A stretch of 64,000 bases of DNA from Dryocosmus kuriphilus (GCA_038277395.1 CM076193.1:172028711-172092710), one strand, 5' to 3'. Counted from the first letter of the stretch, positions 22,981 through 36,042 are shown. Notes: generated by a model from the sequence alone, not told the origin. Made by a program: numbers and translations.

Positions 22981-23208
22981 ACTACCCGAACTGGAGTGCC
23001 TTATGCAAAATTTCCCCTTCTCCAAACACAAAAAAAAAATATATATATACAGGCTGTTCCACAAGAAAGAATACGCGTTTTCTCGAAAAGTTTTAAAGAT
23101 TTTTGTTCGTTTCTTTTTTGGCCTGACTGTACGTTTCAAGGGCAAGAGCGGAACCGCCGATTTGGTTCAGTCTCATTCGAAGTGTCGGATAGTGAACAAG
23201 TTTGCGCA

Positions 23209-24189
23209 ATGAGTGCAGTATACGCTAAACGGTTCGAAGCTCTGTTTTTGTGCAGCAATGCACACGGACCAAAACTTTCATATTCAGCTGCTGCTAAAGT
23301 GCTTAAAAAGTCTAAGTACTTCGTGCAAAAGTGGGTGGAGCGGTATAGGGACACAAAAGCTGTTGATGATCTTCCAGGAAAAGGAGAAACGCGAGCAACG
23401 TCCAGCAATGAGGATAAGGGGATCATCGCACTATTCAAGCGCAACCCCACTCTACGGCTGCGCGAAGCCAAGGCTAAGCTAGCGGAGAAGGGATTAGACG
23501 TTAGTATAAACACCATAAGACGCAGATTAGCTGAGGCAAATATGCAGTACCGTAGCACGAGGCAGAAACCCCTGCTCTCAGAAGTGCACATGCAAAAACG
23601 GCTGTCATGGGCTATGGAAAATAATGATCGCGATTGGTCAAATGTGATTTTTTCCGACGAAGCATCCTTTTGGGCATGGGTTCCAATAAAACGTGCCTGG
23701 TCAGGCAAAAGTGAGCGGTTCCTCCAGCGAACTGTTAAACACCCAGTAAAGATCCATGTTTGGGGATGCTTCTCACAGCGCGGTTTTGGCTGTTTAGAGC
23801 TGTTCACTGAGAACCTGAACGCGGCAAAAATGGTCAAAATCTACAAGCATGGTCTTCTGAGGTCTGCAGAAAAGATGTTTGGAGCCAATAATAAGGTCTG
23901 GATCCTTCAAAAGGACAACGATCCCAAACATTGCAGTCGCCTCTGCAAGAACTGGAAAGCTGAAAATGGCGTCGTCACCTTGGCCTGGCCTTCACAATCT
24001 CCTGATGCCAATCCGATTGAAAATGTGTGGAGTGTCGTTAAGAGAAAACTTGCAGGAAGGCAGCTCTCTCGACGAATTAGAGAGGTGTGGCGCTCTCTAT
24101 CTTTAGAATATGCTGAAAAATTAGTCGAGAGCATGCCCAGAAGATGCCAGGCCATTATCGAGAATAATGGCGATTGTACCATTTATTAA
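23209..24189 (+). CDS. Tc1-like transposase (DD34E), intact frame
   Basis: This frame encodes 326 residues from ATG 23209, chosen because MSAVYAKRFEALF matches the usual start of the N-terminal helix-turn-helix; the frame is also open upstream to 22996. The DNA-binding half includes KSKYFVQKWVERYRD and INTIRRRLAEANMQY. The catalytic core has VIFSDEASFWAW, WILQKDNDPKH and SPDANPIENVW, giving Asp, Asp and Glu with 34 residues between the last two. A candidate 5' inverted end starts near 23050 (caggctgttccacaagaaag), but no matching 3' end was found. The frame has no stops or shifts, unlike every other transposase here, which suggests recent activity. Confidence 0.92.
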   Translation: MSAVYAKRFEALFLCSNAHGPKLSYSAAAKVLKKSKYFVQKWVERYRDTKAVDDLPGKGETRATSSNEDKGIIALFKRNPTLRLREAKAKLAEKGLDVSINTIRRRLAEANMQYRSTRQKPLLSEVHMQKRLSWAMENNDRDWSNVIFSDEASFWAWVPIKRAWSGKSERFLQRTVKHPVKIHVWGCFSQRGFGCLELFTENLNAAKMVKIYKHGLLRSAEKMFGANNKVWILQKDNDPKHCSRLCKNWKAENGVVTLAWPSQSPDANPIENVWSVVKRKLAGRQLSRRIREVWRSLSLEYAEKLVESMPRRCQAIIENNGDCTIY

Positions 24190-24243
24190 GGTAAGTCGAC
24201 GAATACCGGTATAGTTATAACATTATAAATCGATATGTTACAG

Positions 24244-24437
24244 GACGATATGCTGCTAAAAACAAAGCTTTAATTTCTAAAAGAAAAATGACGAAGGTTC
24301 AGAAAATAGTAGAGCGATGCAGACGTGCATTGTTTACTGAAGAAGCTGACGAAGAAGAATTACACGTTAATATTGACGACACGTTTTTCACTGTGACTTT
24401 TCAGTCTGGCGAAGTGATAAGTTTACCTAGTTTTTAA
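24244..24437 (+). CDS. candidate second exon of the Tc1-like gene
   Basis: The transposase stop TAA (24187-24189) is followed after one base by GTAAGT (24191), and a TTACAG ends at 24243. Removing this 53-base interval keeps the same frame, which stays open for a further 64 codons (GRYAAKNKALISKRKMTKVQ through GEVISLPSF) to TAA at 24435-24437. The predicted piece is basic, then acidic. The stop codon is the last full codon before the junction, so the extension would be read only if the stop is a mutation or is bypassed. It may instead be chance. Confidence 0.4.
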
Positions 24438-24931
24438 ATTTTCTATATGATTGTGTAACAGTTGTTTTGTGAATTACTTTCTTCGGTGTCATAATTTTGG
24501 ATGACTATTCGTTTTAACGAAGGTTCAAATGTTATAGTTGACAAGTTTAAAATGGAACATAAAACGTTTGTCTCGGTTGTCCGAATTGGATGAAGTTGTG
24601 TTCATTTCTGAAGGCTCGATTAACTAGGTTTGTTACAGAAACACACGGCAGTAACGGGTGTGAAAGAGCAAATCTGTTCTGAGACTTTCAGGCTTGTGTT
24701 CAGTATCGATAGCTCAAGACCAAGTTTATGTGCACTTACATATATGTCGTATTGTCTGAATTAAGACAGTCATTATTTTTCTAAATGGCTTTAATCACTG
24801 AAATTTATTTTATAACGAAATGTTAACTGAAGCACAATTTTTTATTTAAGGCCAAAATAGCTTGAAAGACGACTGGGATGCTTTGAGGTTTAAGCTTGCT
24901 AGCGTAAAGCAAAAGCATAATCCAGACAATC

Positions 24932-25080
24932 GTGACACTACAAGCAATTATAAATCCCATGCTTGAAGGTGAAGATACCTTTATTTCCAAGAACAATGTA
25001 TCCCTTTTTGAGAACGATATATTATTTGAAAGAGAAAATCAGGGATTATTTGAAAGAGATTATCCTATAAATGATGGCGA
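24932..25080 (+). pseudogene. fragment of the same uncharacterised transposon protein as 19.5 kb
   Basis: PMLEGEDTFISKNNVSLFEN matches PMLDGEDTFISKNNVSLFEN on the minus strand at 19.5 kb, and the DNA match continues to 'gattatcctataaatgatg'. Only this segment is present. It lies directly upstream of the copia remnant. Confidence 0.6.
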
Positions 25081-25194
25081 GCCGCGCAAAATTTACCCCC
25101 TCCCCCTTTTTAGGCCCCTCCCCCTTTCCACCCTCTGTCCCAGCATGACAGATCAAGCCCCTCAAGGAGTCCAAAGATTAAACAGTCAACAATA

Positions 25195-28100
25195 ATGATA
25201 AAATTATTGCCCCTACAAGTAATGAAGAACAAATAAGTAAAGACAATAAATTAAACACTTGTGATAAAAACACCAATAAAACATTAAGTAAAGAGTCCCT
25301 TGTAATTTCAAATGAGAAAAACATAGTCGATTATCTTATCTTTTCTGACTTCGATACCTTGATCGCTAAAAGAAAAATAACCAATTTAGACGAATTGCCG
25401 ACAACTGAATTGCTAACGAAACCATACAATGAGTTTGTCATAACAAATAAAGCAATGCTTTGGCATATGCGAATGGGTCACGCGCCTGTCGAGTATCTGC
25501 GTAAGTTGCAAAAGTTATGGAAAGATAATAAAGATTTACAATCTGTCACTTTTGACGACAGTATACTCGAGTGTGAAATATGCGCACTTACTAAATTACC
25601 AAAGCTTCCTTTTCGAAACGAAAGAAACAGAGCTTCACGACCATTGCAAATTATACACTCAGGCATGATGGGTAAAATTTCTCCATCTATCCATCCACAT
25701 GGTCATCAATACATTTCAGTATTTATCGATGATCACTCTCGTATGGCCCTCGCGTACCCAATGAAGACGAAGGACGAAACGGGTCAGTGTCCAGAACAAT
25801 TCATTAAGAGTTCACGTAATTTAATAGGTAGAGACGAAAAGATCTGTTATTTGAGATCAGATCAAGGAACAGAATACATGGGGGGTTATACTAACGACGC
25901 GTTAATTCGCGAAGGAATTGAAAGTCAACCAGCCTGTCCAAATACTCCACAACATAATGGAATATCTGAGAGATTTAATCAAACATTACAGAAAAAGATC
26001 AGAGCTTTAATGTTTGACTCCAATCTTCCAGCAAATATGTGGGACTTAGCCTTGAGAACAGCTATTTATATTTGTAATCGAACCCTTCACAATTCAATAA
26101 ATTTCAAGGCCCCTCTAGAAAAATTTTCACCAGATATTCATTACGATGTAAACCAAATCAAACGATTCGGTTGTCTGGCTTATTGGACAATTACAAGAAA
26201 ACCTGATACCAAATTTTCAGCACGAGCAGTACGAGGAGTTTTGGTAGGATACACTCACTCCGGTTATGTGTTTTTAAATCCCGAGTCAGGGAAATTTTTC
26301 GAATTCAGGAACGTCAGATTTAATGAGAAGATCGTTTATGGCGATAAATTTAAGGCAAAAGGTATTCAAAATTGTTTTTTTCCAGATAAGGAAGAGAGCA
26401 TTGAATTTGAAGTAAAAAATAAAATCAATATCAATAAAAACAACAGTGTGCCAATGGAAACGGAGGGAGTACAGAAAAGAAAAAGAGGTAGACCTCAAAA
26501 ACAAATAGGAACGGAGGGAGAAAGTGCTGTTAAAATAAACAAGAAACAAAAATTAGGTCAATCAGCTACAAGAGAGCCTTATGCTACTTGAAGTAGAAAA
26601 ATTTTTGACACGAGTTTTGCCAAGTTTTCAGAAATTACGAAGGTCTCAAAAGAGTATGAATTTCCCATAAGTGAAAAAGAATTAACTAAAACGAAAGAAA
26701 AGAAGAATGATGAAATATTGCACTGTTTTCATGCAAGTATAAATTGTGATCCGCAATCGTTCAAACAGCCCATGGAGTCTAAAAATAAAAACGAGTGGTT
26801 AGATGCAATCAGGGACGAGCTGCAGTCCATGGATAAAAACGAAGTATGGTCGTTCTTAGAACGCCCGAAGTTCGGGAAAAATGGTAAAAAGCCGAATATC
26901 ATTCACTCAAAATGGGTCTTTAAGCAAAAGAACGACAGTTTAGGAAACACGAAATACAAAGCAAGATTAGTTATACGAGGGTTTAAGGACACTAACACAT
27001 ATGATGATTAAAAGAAACATACGCGCCTGTGTTTCGATTAACACTAGTACGAGCTGTTCTTGCTTTGATAAATTTCCATGATCTTGATGTATGTCAATTA
27101 GATGTGAAAAACAGCACTCCTTAATGGAACAATAGTGGACGACGTGTACATGGAAATTCCAGAAGGATTGGAAATTCCAGGGGAAATCCGAAGATCTAAA
27201 GTATGCAAAATCAACAAAGCTCTTTATGACTTACGAATCAGTCCCAAACAACGGAACAAAAAATTCTCAGAAGTAGCAACTTCCATGGGATTGGTTAATG
27301 ACGATTATGATTCTTGCTTATTCACTTGGACTTTGGAAGAATCTAAAATTATAGTGCTCATATATGTCGATGAAATTTTACTAGCAAGCAATAACAGTAA
27401 TAAACTAACCGAAGTGAAAAATAAATTAATGGATGCTTTCGAAATGACTGATTTGGGAAAGCCAAAGAATTTTCTAGGTTTAGAGATCCAAAGGGATAGA
27501 GAAACAAGAATTATGACGATTACTCAGGAAAAATATATAGACAAGATATTAAAAAGATTTTGTTTTGACAATGATTTCCCACAAAACACCCCAATGATAA
27601 CAAGACAAGTTGTTAATCATGAAAGAAGACACCGTGAACAAGATGATGATGATGAAATAAACGAAGATACTCTTGATATCCCGTACAGAGAGACCATAGG
27701 TAGTCTTCTCTATCTATCTGGTGCTACTCGTCCGGATATAGCTTACGCTGTAAATATTTTGAGTAGCCATCAGATTAATCCAACAGAAAACGAGTAGAAC
27801 ATGCTCAAAAGAGTTTTCAGATATTTGAAAGGTACGAAAAACATGGGTTTAAAATATATAGGACGTCAAAACGATCTGTTAGCCTATTCTGACGCTATTT
27901 TCGCTGATTGTAAATCACCAGTCTTTACATGTGGCTTTATAATTCGACTTTTTGGAGACACAATATCCCGGCGCGTAAATAAACAAAATTATATCGCTCT
28001 TCCTACCTGTGAAGCTGAGTACATAGCAATGAGCCAAGCTTGCCAGGAAATAATTGCCATTAATAAATCATTAATGCGTATTTCAAAAGACAGCTTACTC

Positions 28101-28320
28101 CCTGCTTTGCTCCGATGTGATAATACAGCAGCAACTATCTGTCCAGACATGTAGTGGAAACAGACTAAGACATATGTCGGAGATACATCTAGACTATGTG
28201 AAAGAGAGTGTTAAGTTCGACAGAATAGTTATAGAATGGGTTTCCACGAAAAATCAATGGGCTGATTTAATGACAAAACCCCTCTTGAAACTCATGTTCG
28301 ATTACGAAATAAAATCTTGA
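25195..28320 (+). pseudogene. Ty1/copia retrotransposon pol, decayed
   Basis: Segments appear in copia order: pre-integrase (LWHMRMGHAPVEYLRKLQKL with CEICALTK), integrase (FIDDHSRMALAYPMK, YLRSDQGTEYMGGY, NGISERFNQTL), reverse transcriptase (26718-27797: WVFKQKN, IVLIYVDEILLASN) and RNase H (27801-28320: CEAEYIAMSQACQE, WADLMTKPL). The first integrase Asp is replaced (HSGMMG), the YVDD box reads YVDE, and at least four breaks interrupt the frame (about 26590, 27010-27120, 27797 and 28154). No long terminal repeats or gag were found. The element cannot move by itself. Confidence 0.92.
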
Positions 28321-29107
28321 ACTACGACTGTTTTGAGTAAATCATTCAATTGATGACTCTTTATTAAAATTATATTGGTATTATTTACACTATATTTAGA
28401 TTTCAGGAAGGCCACGAACTGAAATAACGTCAGGAATGGAATAAGAAGACATGGTGAATTAATTTCATATAATCACCATCACCAGGATAGGTTAATAATT
28501 GAATAAACTAGTCATCTTATTTAACGTTTCAATGGCCTTGTGTGCCACCCTCTTCAGAATATATTTAATGATGTAACTATAAAATGATAATATTAGTTGT
28601 ATTTTTCATGTTTCAGCAGATTTTTAAAATAGTATTGATATAATATAGTCTTAAGAAAACTTACATGGTCCTTTCTTTATTCGTAATCCTTTTATTGGTT
28701 AGTAAATATTGTTCGTAATTTAAAATTTTTATATATTTGTCATAAATTAAAAAGTAATTGTTAAAAATTTAATTAAAATTTTATATAGTCGACTCTGAAT
28801 ATTGAGAAATGATGTTATGTCTCATCACCTTCAGAGTTGACGGTCGACTGCTATGATACATACTGATTGTACAACTTAGACCTTAAATTAAATTTTAAAA
28901 GAGAGAGACAAATGTTTCGAAGAGAAAGAGAAACTAGTCACACTGAATTATCGATCAGTAAGTTTGTGTTAATAATAGTTATGACATAAAATTAAAAATT
29001 CTAATTTAATTAAATAAATTTCGTGAAATTTTTATATATGCTATTAAGTTTCTCAGTATCTGTAATTTTATTTAGAGTAAATGGAAATTCTTTTTTGATG
29101 AAAATCA

Positions 29108-29350
29108 TTTCTGCAATTAGTCTTTATTCAGATTTTTTTCTCTGTGTAAAATTTCAACGTTTTTCCAATCCATATCGTGGCTTGTCGTAATTCTATGTTC
29201 CGAAATAACTGATAGATCATCATGTGTTATATTGTTTTTATGTTCATTAATCCTCTTCGAAAGATTTCTCTTAGTTTGTCCTATGTAACATTTATTACAG
29301 TTTGAACATTTTATCTTATAGACCACATTTATCTCTTCGCCAATTTCCAA
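29108..29350 (-). pseudogene. Penelope-like GIY-YIG endonuclease domain
   Basis: VVYKIKCSNCNKCYIGQTKR followed by NLSKRINEHKNN shows the GIY-YIG core with a zinc-binding C-x2-C insert, as in Penelope elements. It lies 220 bases after the reverse transcriptase on the same strand; a stop between NLSKNI and TGKDKL separates the two. Confidence 0.88.
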
Positions 29351-29569
29351 CTTATCCTTGCCAGTTTATATATTTTTGGATAAGTTATCTTTTATTTCTT
29401 CTACTACTTTTATATCATATTTTCTTAACAATCTAACCAGTTTATCGTTTAAACCTTCAACAAAGGATAGGCTTATTATTCTATTGTTGTCTATTTTTTC
29501 TTTATTATTTGATTCATCATTGTTTTGTTTTTTGTTTTGTATATAATGAATTCGTTTCTTAATGTACTT

Positions 29570-30150
29570 TTATGTAAATTTTGAAGGGTAATTGTTATCT
29601 TTCAGAGTATTAGTAATTAAATTTAGGTTTTCTTTATGGAAACATTTGTCTGACAGTAACAAAACTTTATCCACTAGATTATATATAGTACTGATTTTGA
29701 ATTTTATCGGATGATTTGAGAAATAATTTATGTAACGTCCTGAAAGAGTCGGTTTGTGATACCAGTTAATTAACACTTGATTGTTTGATCTTATAATATT
29801 GACATCCAAGAAATTTAATTTATTTTCTGTTTCAATTTCAATAGTGAATTCCAATCTATTATGGTAATTGTTAAAAATCTCTACTGTTTTTTCAATTTGA
29901 TTATGAGGGATAATAGTGAATATATCGTCTACGTATCTTTTATAAATGGTAGGTTTGAATTCTAATTTATTTAAGCATTCAGTTTCCAGATCTTCCATAA
30001 CAATATCTGAGATGATGGGTGATAATGGTGACCCCATTGGAGTACCGAATTTTTGCTAATAAAATTTTTTGTTAAAGGAAAAACTGGTAGATTCCAAGAC
30101 AAATTTAATTATTTTGATGAAACTATCTTTTGTTAACTTTATATGTTCTC
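29570..30150 (-). pseudogene. Penelope-like reverse transcriptase, C-terminal half
   Basis: The minus-strand frame 30037-29570 contains MGSPLSPIISDIVMEDLE, the catalytic YKRYVDDIFTII and NKLNFLDVNI, all hallmarks of Penelope reverse transcriptases. The frame extends upstream to about 30150 across one stop (FNKKFY*QKFGTP). The fingers and N-terminal parts are missing because the inverted arm begins there. Confidence 0.9.
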
Positions 30151-30473
30151 TATATAAAATTTTAATTACATTTTTAACAATTACTTTTTAATTTATGACA
30201 AATATATAAAAATTTTGAATTAAGAACAATATTTACTAACCAATAAAAGGATTACGAATAAAGAAAGGACCATGTAAGTTTTATTAAGACTATATTATAT
30301 CAATACTATTTTAAAAATCTGCTGAAACATGAAAAATACAACTAATGTTATAATTTTATAGTTACATCATTAAATATATTCTGAAGAGGGTGGCACACAA
30401 GGCCATTGAAACGTTAAATAAGATGACTAGTTTATTCAATTACTAACCTATCTTGGTGATTATATGAAATTAG

Positions 30474-31922
30474 TAATTTTACACTAGTGATACGAATGTT
30501 TAAACTGAATGTTTGTTTAAACGGATGATATTCGTATAAAATATGGTGCATTAAGTATTGCTAGATAACAAAAACAACCAGGAGTTATAAACAATTTTAA
30601 GTTGAGTCAACCTCGGGAGGGAGTGCTGCGAGTATTTGAATTTAGCTCGCTCGCTTGACTTTTTATTTGCCCCCCCCCTCCCCCCCCAATCCCTTACGTA
30701 TTTAATGAAGGCTCCCTTACTAAGAAATGATGATTTACATACTTGGATGTTTAGGGTATGAAAACACCCCCAAAAAATGCTGTATACCCAAAAAATCGTT
30801 AATCTTTTTAGTTCCTGGGTATGAACCTTTTGTTTCGGTAAGTATGATCGTCAAAATAAAAACCTGTAGCCAAATCTATCAGAGATTTTGCGAAAAAAAA
30901 AAAAACATTTCACTAAAATAAGAATTTTTCCATTAAAATACACGTAAAAATGGAAACTTTGACAAGTGCTTGTCTAAGAACTGTCCATTTTGCTGACTTT
31001 TTTTCTTTTCAAATTTTTAGTTTGCAGGTTCAAAAATACAAAAAAAATTATATTTAGAATTTTTTGACATAAGGCCATTTACTGTACATTTGGTGCGGGG
31101 TCCTTTCCAATGCTTAAAACCAACAGATTTTGTAGCTTGCAAATATAACAGATTCTTTTTGAAATGGAACTTTTTTGAATTTTTGCCTGAAATGGCACTT
31201 TTGGTGAAATGGCATGTTCCTCAAAGCAATTTCGAAACGGCTTGTTTTTAACGCAGTTTTGAAATGGCATGGTTTTCAACGCATTTTTGAAATGGCATGT
31301 TATTCCCGTATACCATTGTTATATTAATTTCAATTATTATTCAAAAAAATATTAATGAATTTGAATTTAAACCTAGACACACACATTTTTATCCAAATTT
31401 TTTCTCTCTGAAATATAGTTTTTTATGACTTTAAATTATGTTTGTATTTTTGTGACACTGAATTTTTCCTTATGTATTATTTTCTGGTAATAAATTTGAC
31501 TGAAGAGGGCTAACATCCATGGCTAAAACGTTTCAACTTGGTGTTTACATTTTTTTCTTTGACCTGTCTACACGAAGCCTTTTATATAAGAAATAAAATT
31601 ACAAGGAAGAGACTAATTTATCTCAAAAACAGACAGACACCAACGTAAAACATCTTTTTTCGCATTCAAACAGTCTCAAAACGACGCGATTTCATGACAT
31701 TCGAGAAAGTCAGTGTTCACATAAAACTAATACTTTTTCATTGATATGAGAATGTAAAAATCCGGGAAAGTCAGTTTTCACATAAAACTAATACCTTCCT
31801 GATCAATTATATATTATATATAACTTACCATATTACGATGTCACCCACATAGTTACTCATAATTAATTTCGATTTTGCCGATGTTGACTAGGTTATGGTT
31901 AAGTCATTATTCACTGCATCAG
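30474..31922. other. interval with repeat debris
   Basis: C-runs occur at about 30670-30690. Five or so ~30-bp units around 'gaaatggcat' lie at 31140-31300. A Penelope-type tail motif 'ctgaagagggctaacatcca' with 'ggctaaaacgtttcaac' is near 31502-31540. No gene is seen. Confidence 0.45.
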
Positions 31923-32221
31923 CGAAATATAACTCTTCTTCTTCTTCTTCTTTAGCTCCACTGTGGGGAGGATATATAGCCTTAGGTTTGGAGAGTAACT
32001 CCGTTGCTGTAGAAAGCGTCAACCTATCTGGCCACGTCTAGTATAGAATAGGTTCAGTCAATCCAAATACGGCGGTCCAGCCAGCAGACGAATCTGCGCG
32101 CTAGTGCTATTCCTTGGTGGTCACGCAATCAGCGTTAAGCCCGGGAATTAAAATTCCGTTTAAAAAAAAATATATTTTTATTATTCATACATTTTTCTTT
32201 CTTTCTTTTTTTTTCTTTTTT

Positions 32222-35200
32222 TTAAATGAGTAAGTTGCAGTCTCTCAGGAAACGAGCTATCAGAGCTGTTGTATGACTAGATGGATTGTATAAAATAGAT
32301 TCAATATTGTAAGGAGGAAATTTCTTTTTCTTAATAAGGGATTTCTGTAAGGAGTTCCTTTGTTCTGTAAAGCGAGGGCAAGACCAAACTATATGATTAA
32401 TGTCCTCATCTACTTCACTACAGAAAAGGCATTCGCTATTTTCTAAGAGATTTTTCCTAAACAAACTGTGAGCTAAACCATAATGATTAGATCTAATTCT
32501 AGCTATTGTCACGATATCCCTTCTCTTTGCTTGCAGTTTAATGAACCATGGCTGTCTTGTATCTAGGTAGTAATTATCGAAGTAATGTTTTCCCGTGAAA
32601 AAACTTTTCTGGATCCATGTATCTTTCGATCGATTAAAAGCATTCTCATATGCAATTTGATAGAGATCTGTGTGGGGAATTAAATAATGAAGCTTTGCGC
32701 CATCCGTGGCACCTGCCTTGGCTAAATTGTCAGCCACTTCGTTGCCATAAATGTCTTTATGTGCAGGAATCCAAACGAGTTCTATTTTTGTTTCCCTTTT
32801 TTTGGCAATATGTAATAAATTATAAATTTTATATATCAGGTATGAAGTAGAGGACGAGGTGTTGAAATTCTGACAGGCCTGAAGGACACTTCGTGAGTCT
32901 GAAAATATTGTAGAGTGAGAGATATTGTTGTTTAGGATGAATTCTATAGCCTCGCAAATTGCTATTGACTCTGCAGTGAAAATTGAAGCTTCTGGGAAGA
33001 TTTTATATATTTCAGATGTAATTCGAGTTGAGGGCAGAAAATTCCTAGACCTACAGATTTGTCTGCAGTTTTGGAACCGTCCGTGAAGAAAAACGTTCTG
33101 TCCTTTATGTGCTTCGAGAAGATATTCATAAAATCATCATCAGAAGATCGGCTCTGTTGGAGTGATTTACCAATCTGTAGATCTATAGGGAAGTTAGAGA
33201 ATTGAATTGTATAGTCAAAAAGGTAGTTAATTGGTGTAGCAGAACGGTAGATTAGGGGTTGGTAATCCTTCCCTCCAGATTTATGTTTATATGATATATA
33301 AGATTTTAAAAGAAGGAAACCATTCTTAATGTTAAAAGGGGCTTGGTTCTGCGAAGAATAATTATATAGCTTTTGAAGGAGCTCATGTACAGGATGATCA
33401 AACTTAGAAAAGGATCTAATTAGGAATCTGTCTGTGATCAGAACAAATCTGTTGAAAAGGGAGAATTCTTTTAATTCTGCCTGCATGACATTGATTGGCG
33501 TTGATATTCTGTAGCCTAATATTATTCTAAGGAACTTGTTGTGAAGAGTACTTAACTTCTCATACCAACTATCATTATAGATGGACAGTGCATGGCATCC
33601 ATATTCCATAGAACTACGAGCCAGCGAGATAAACAAAACACTTAAAGTCTTAGGGTTACATCCCCACCAAGTACCTCTCAAGCATTTCAGGATATTGAGT
33701 ACTTTGTTTCCTCTTTCAATTACTTTTTTAAAATGTAAATCCCATTGAAGGTTACTCTGGAAGATTATTCCTAAGAATAGAGCCTCCGAACTGGGATGAA
33801 TAATGATATTGTCGAGAGTGACATGAGAGTTAACAGGTATAAATTTAGAGTTTGAGAATATGACCAGTTTAGATTTTGTAGGAGATATGGATAAGCCTCT
33901 CCTTTTTAGATAAAAGTTTAAACGATTTAGACTGTATTGCAATATTTGAAGACACTGGTTCAGGGAATTAGAAGTAACGTAGAGAAGTATGTCATCTGCG
34001 TATTGCAGTACTTTACATAAATGAAGTAAATCTTTGTGTAAACCTAAGTTGTAAATGGTGTATAGTATTGGACTTGAGATGCAACCTTGTGGTAGTCCTT
34101 TTTTAAAAGTGAATGGTCCTCTAATACAACCACTGATTTTGAACTGAACTTGCTTATTTGTTGTGAGATTGTAAATAAATTTACAAATTTTGTTTGGTAT
34201 TCCAAGTTGTATCAAGTCATTAACCAAAATTTCCGGTATAACATCATTGAAGGCTCCATTCATGTCTAAGAAAAGGCAGGCCGTATAGGAGTTTGTAACC
34301 AACGTTGTATGCAATTCCGTGGAGAGTATGGCTAAGCTGTCGGCACAGGAGCGACCCTTTCTGAATCCAAATTGTGAAGATGGAAGCAAATTGTTACATT
34401 CCAACCAATTGTTTAGCCTAACTATAACAATTTTTTCCATTAATTTGAGAAAGCATGAAGCTAGAGAAACTGGTCTAAATTTGCCTGGTGAGGATTTTGG
34501 AAGTAGGAAAATAAGAAAATTTTTCCAGGTTGTGGGGAAAAGACCTTCATCCAGAATATGATTGTAAATCAAAAGCAAGCGACCGAGAAAGTTTTTAGGA
34601 AGATTTTGAATAACCTCAAAGCTAATTTTATCTAAACCTGGGGAAGATTTAGTCTTTGAGTTTTTTAAGGCCAAGTTAAGTTCTTCCATCTGAAAGGGGG
34701 AATCGAAAATGTCTGTGTTCAAGACGCCGTTAGGGCCTGCCGGAGGTCTACATGCCTGACTGTAAATGAAGTCTGGTAATTGAGGTATATCTACATTAAT
34801 ATCTTTTGCACTATTGACAAGTTGTTCCATATAAGTTTCCATCTGAGTGATTACCTCGAGGTTTTGAGGACTAGTGGTGGGTGATGGTGGAAAGAGTTTC
34901 CTGTGTTTGAACCCATTGATCTTTGACCAGACATTCGTTAGAGGAGACTCGAATGTAAGAGACTCACAGTATAAGTGAAAGCTATTTTTCTTTATTGTTT
35001 TGAATGTTTTAATAGCGTAGGCATCATACCGCTTGTGCTCGATGAAATTCTCGTAATTGGACATGGCCAAATACTTCTTTTGTTTAGCTAATCTAATTCT
35101 AACAATTCTGTCACATTCCTTGTTTCACCAAGGCGGAGAACAAGGATTGTTTCTAGTTCGAGAGGGTTTTTTATCTATGTTAGGAGCAGCTTTGTGAAGC

Positions 35201-36042
35201 GCACTATCGATGTCCTTAAGAAGATCGTAATACGCCTCCAAAATGCTAGCCGGGTCAGTTAATTGTAGAGGAATGTCAGGCTCCCCTTTGGACAGTTCCT
35301 TTCTGAAAATACTCCATTTGACTTTTTTTAAGTTATATTTATGTGTAAAGAATTGGTAATAGGGACAAGGTATGATTAACTCAATTGATATTGGGAAATG
35401 GTCGCTACTCATTTTGTCAGTGAAGGTACTCCATGAAAATCGCGTGTTAAGAGTACTGGAAACTATGGAAAGGTCAATAGCTGATTTTGCCTTGTCGGGG
35501 TCGGTGCAGAGCGTAGCGTTCCCATTATTGATGATGTTGTAGTTAAATTGTTGTACATGATGAAATAGATTATTTCCTATCGGGCACGAGTGATCGCTAC
35601 CCCAGGTCGTATGATGACAATTGAAGTCACCCCCTATGAAGATATTGTTAAAGTTAATTGTTGAATCAAAGAACTCGTCCTATTTAATGTCTTGAATGTT
35701 CGCCCGAGGGTTCCTGTAGACATTTATTATGCATAACGGGCCCAGATCTGTAGGGATGGAAATCGCTAAAGTATCCAGCTTATCTTCGACTCCATAAACA
35801 TTAATGATGTTAAATGGAATAGCATTTCTCACTGCGATGAGTATACCACCTCCTATTCTGTTTTCACGTTCTTTTCGAATTAAGTTAAAATCTTTAAGAT
35901 AAAAGTAGGAATTGGGTCTAAGCCAGGTTTCACTGAGAAGAATTATGTCAAAGTTGTGAATTAGTTTATCTAGACATCCTTTTTTATTGTAGATGCTTCT
36001 GCAGTTCCATTGAAAAATTTTGAGGTTAGATATTTTTGTCAT
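32222..36042 (-). pseudogene. LINE ORF2: endonuclease, reverse transcriptase, RNase H
   Basis: The endonuclease part reads LKIFQWNCRSIYNKKG, LLSETWLRPN, GGDFNCHH and SDHFPISIEL. The reverse transcriptase has FRPVSLASCFLKLMEK, GLPQGCISSPILYTI and LQYADDILLYV, an intact catalytic pair. RNase H starts FFFTDGSKTA. The C-terminus has CLFCSEVDEDINHIVWSCP. Breaks are a TAG after ANIQDIK (35682-35680), a TGA after CSPPW (35127-35125) and a frame change near 32965-33045. The tail frame 32737-32222 completes it. The clade is I-like because of the RNase H domain. Confidence 0.93.

Larger units (their letters stand above)
28460..30473 (-). mobile_element. Penelope-like element between inverted copies of its terminal repeat
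   Basis: About 325 bp at 28460-28788 is repeated inverted at 30150-30473, at high identity (for example 'gactagtttattcaatta' and 'gaagagggtggcacacaagg'). Between the arms the minus strand encodes reverse transcriptase and then a GIY-YIG endonuclease, the order typical of Penelope-like elements. The coding part begins abruptly inside the reverse transcriptase, so the copy is 5'-truncated. Confidence 0.85.

Noticed and set aside
29358..29546. Plus-strand ORF of 62 codons
   Set aside because: It is antisense to the Penelope-like coding region and is low-complexity hydrophobic.
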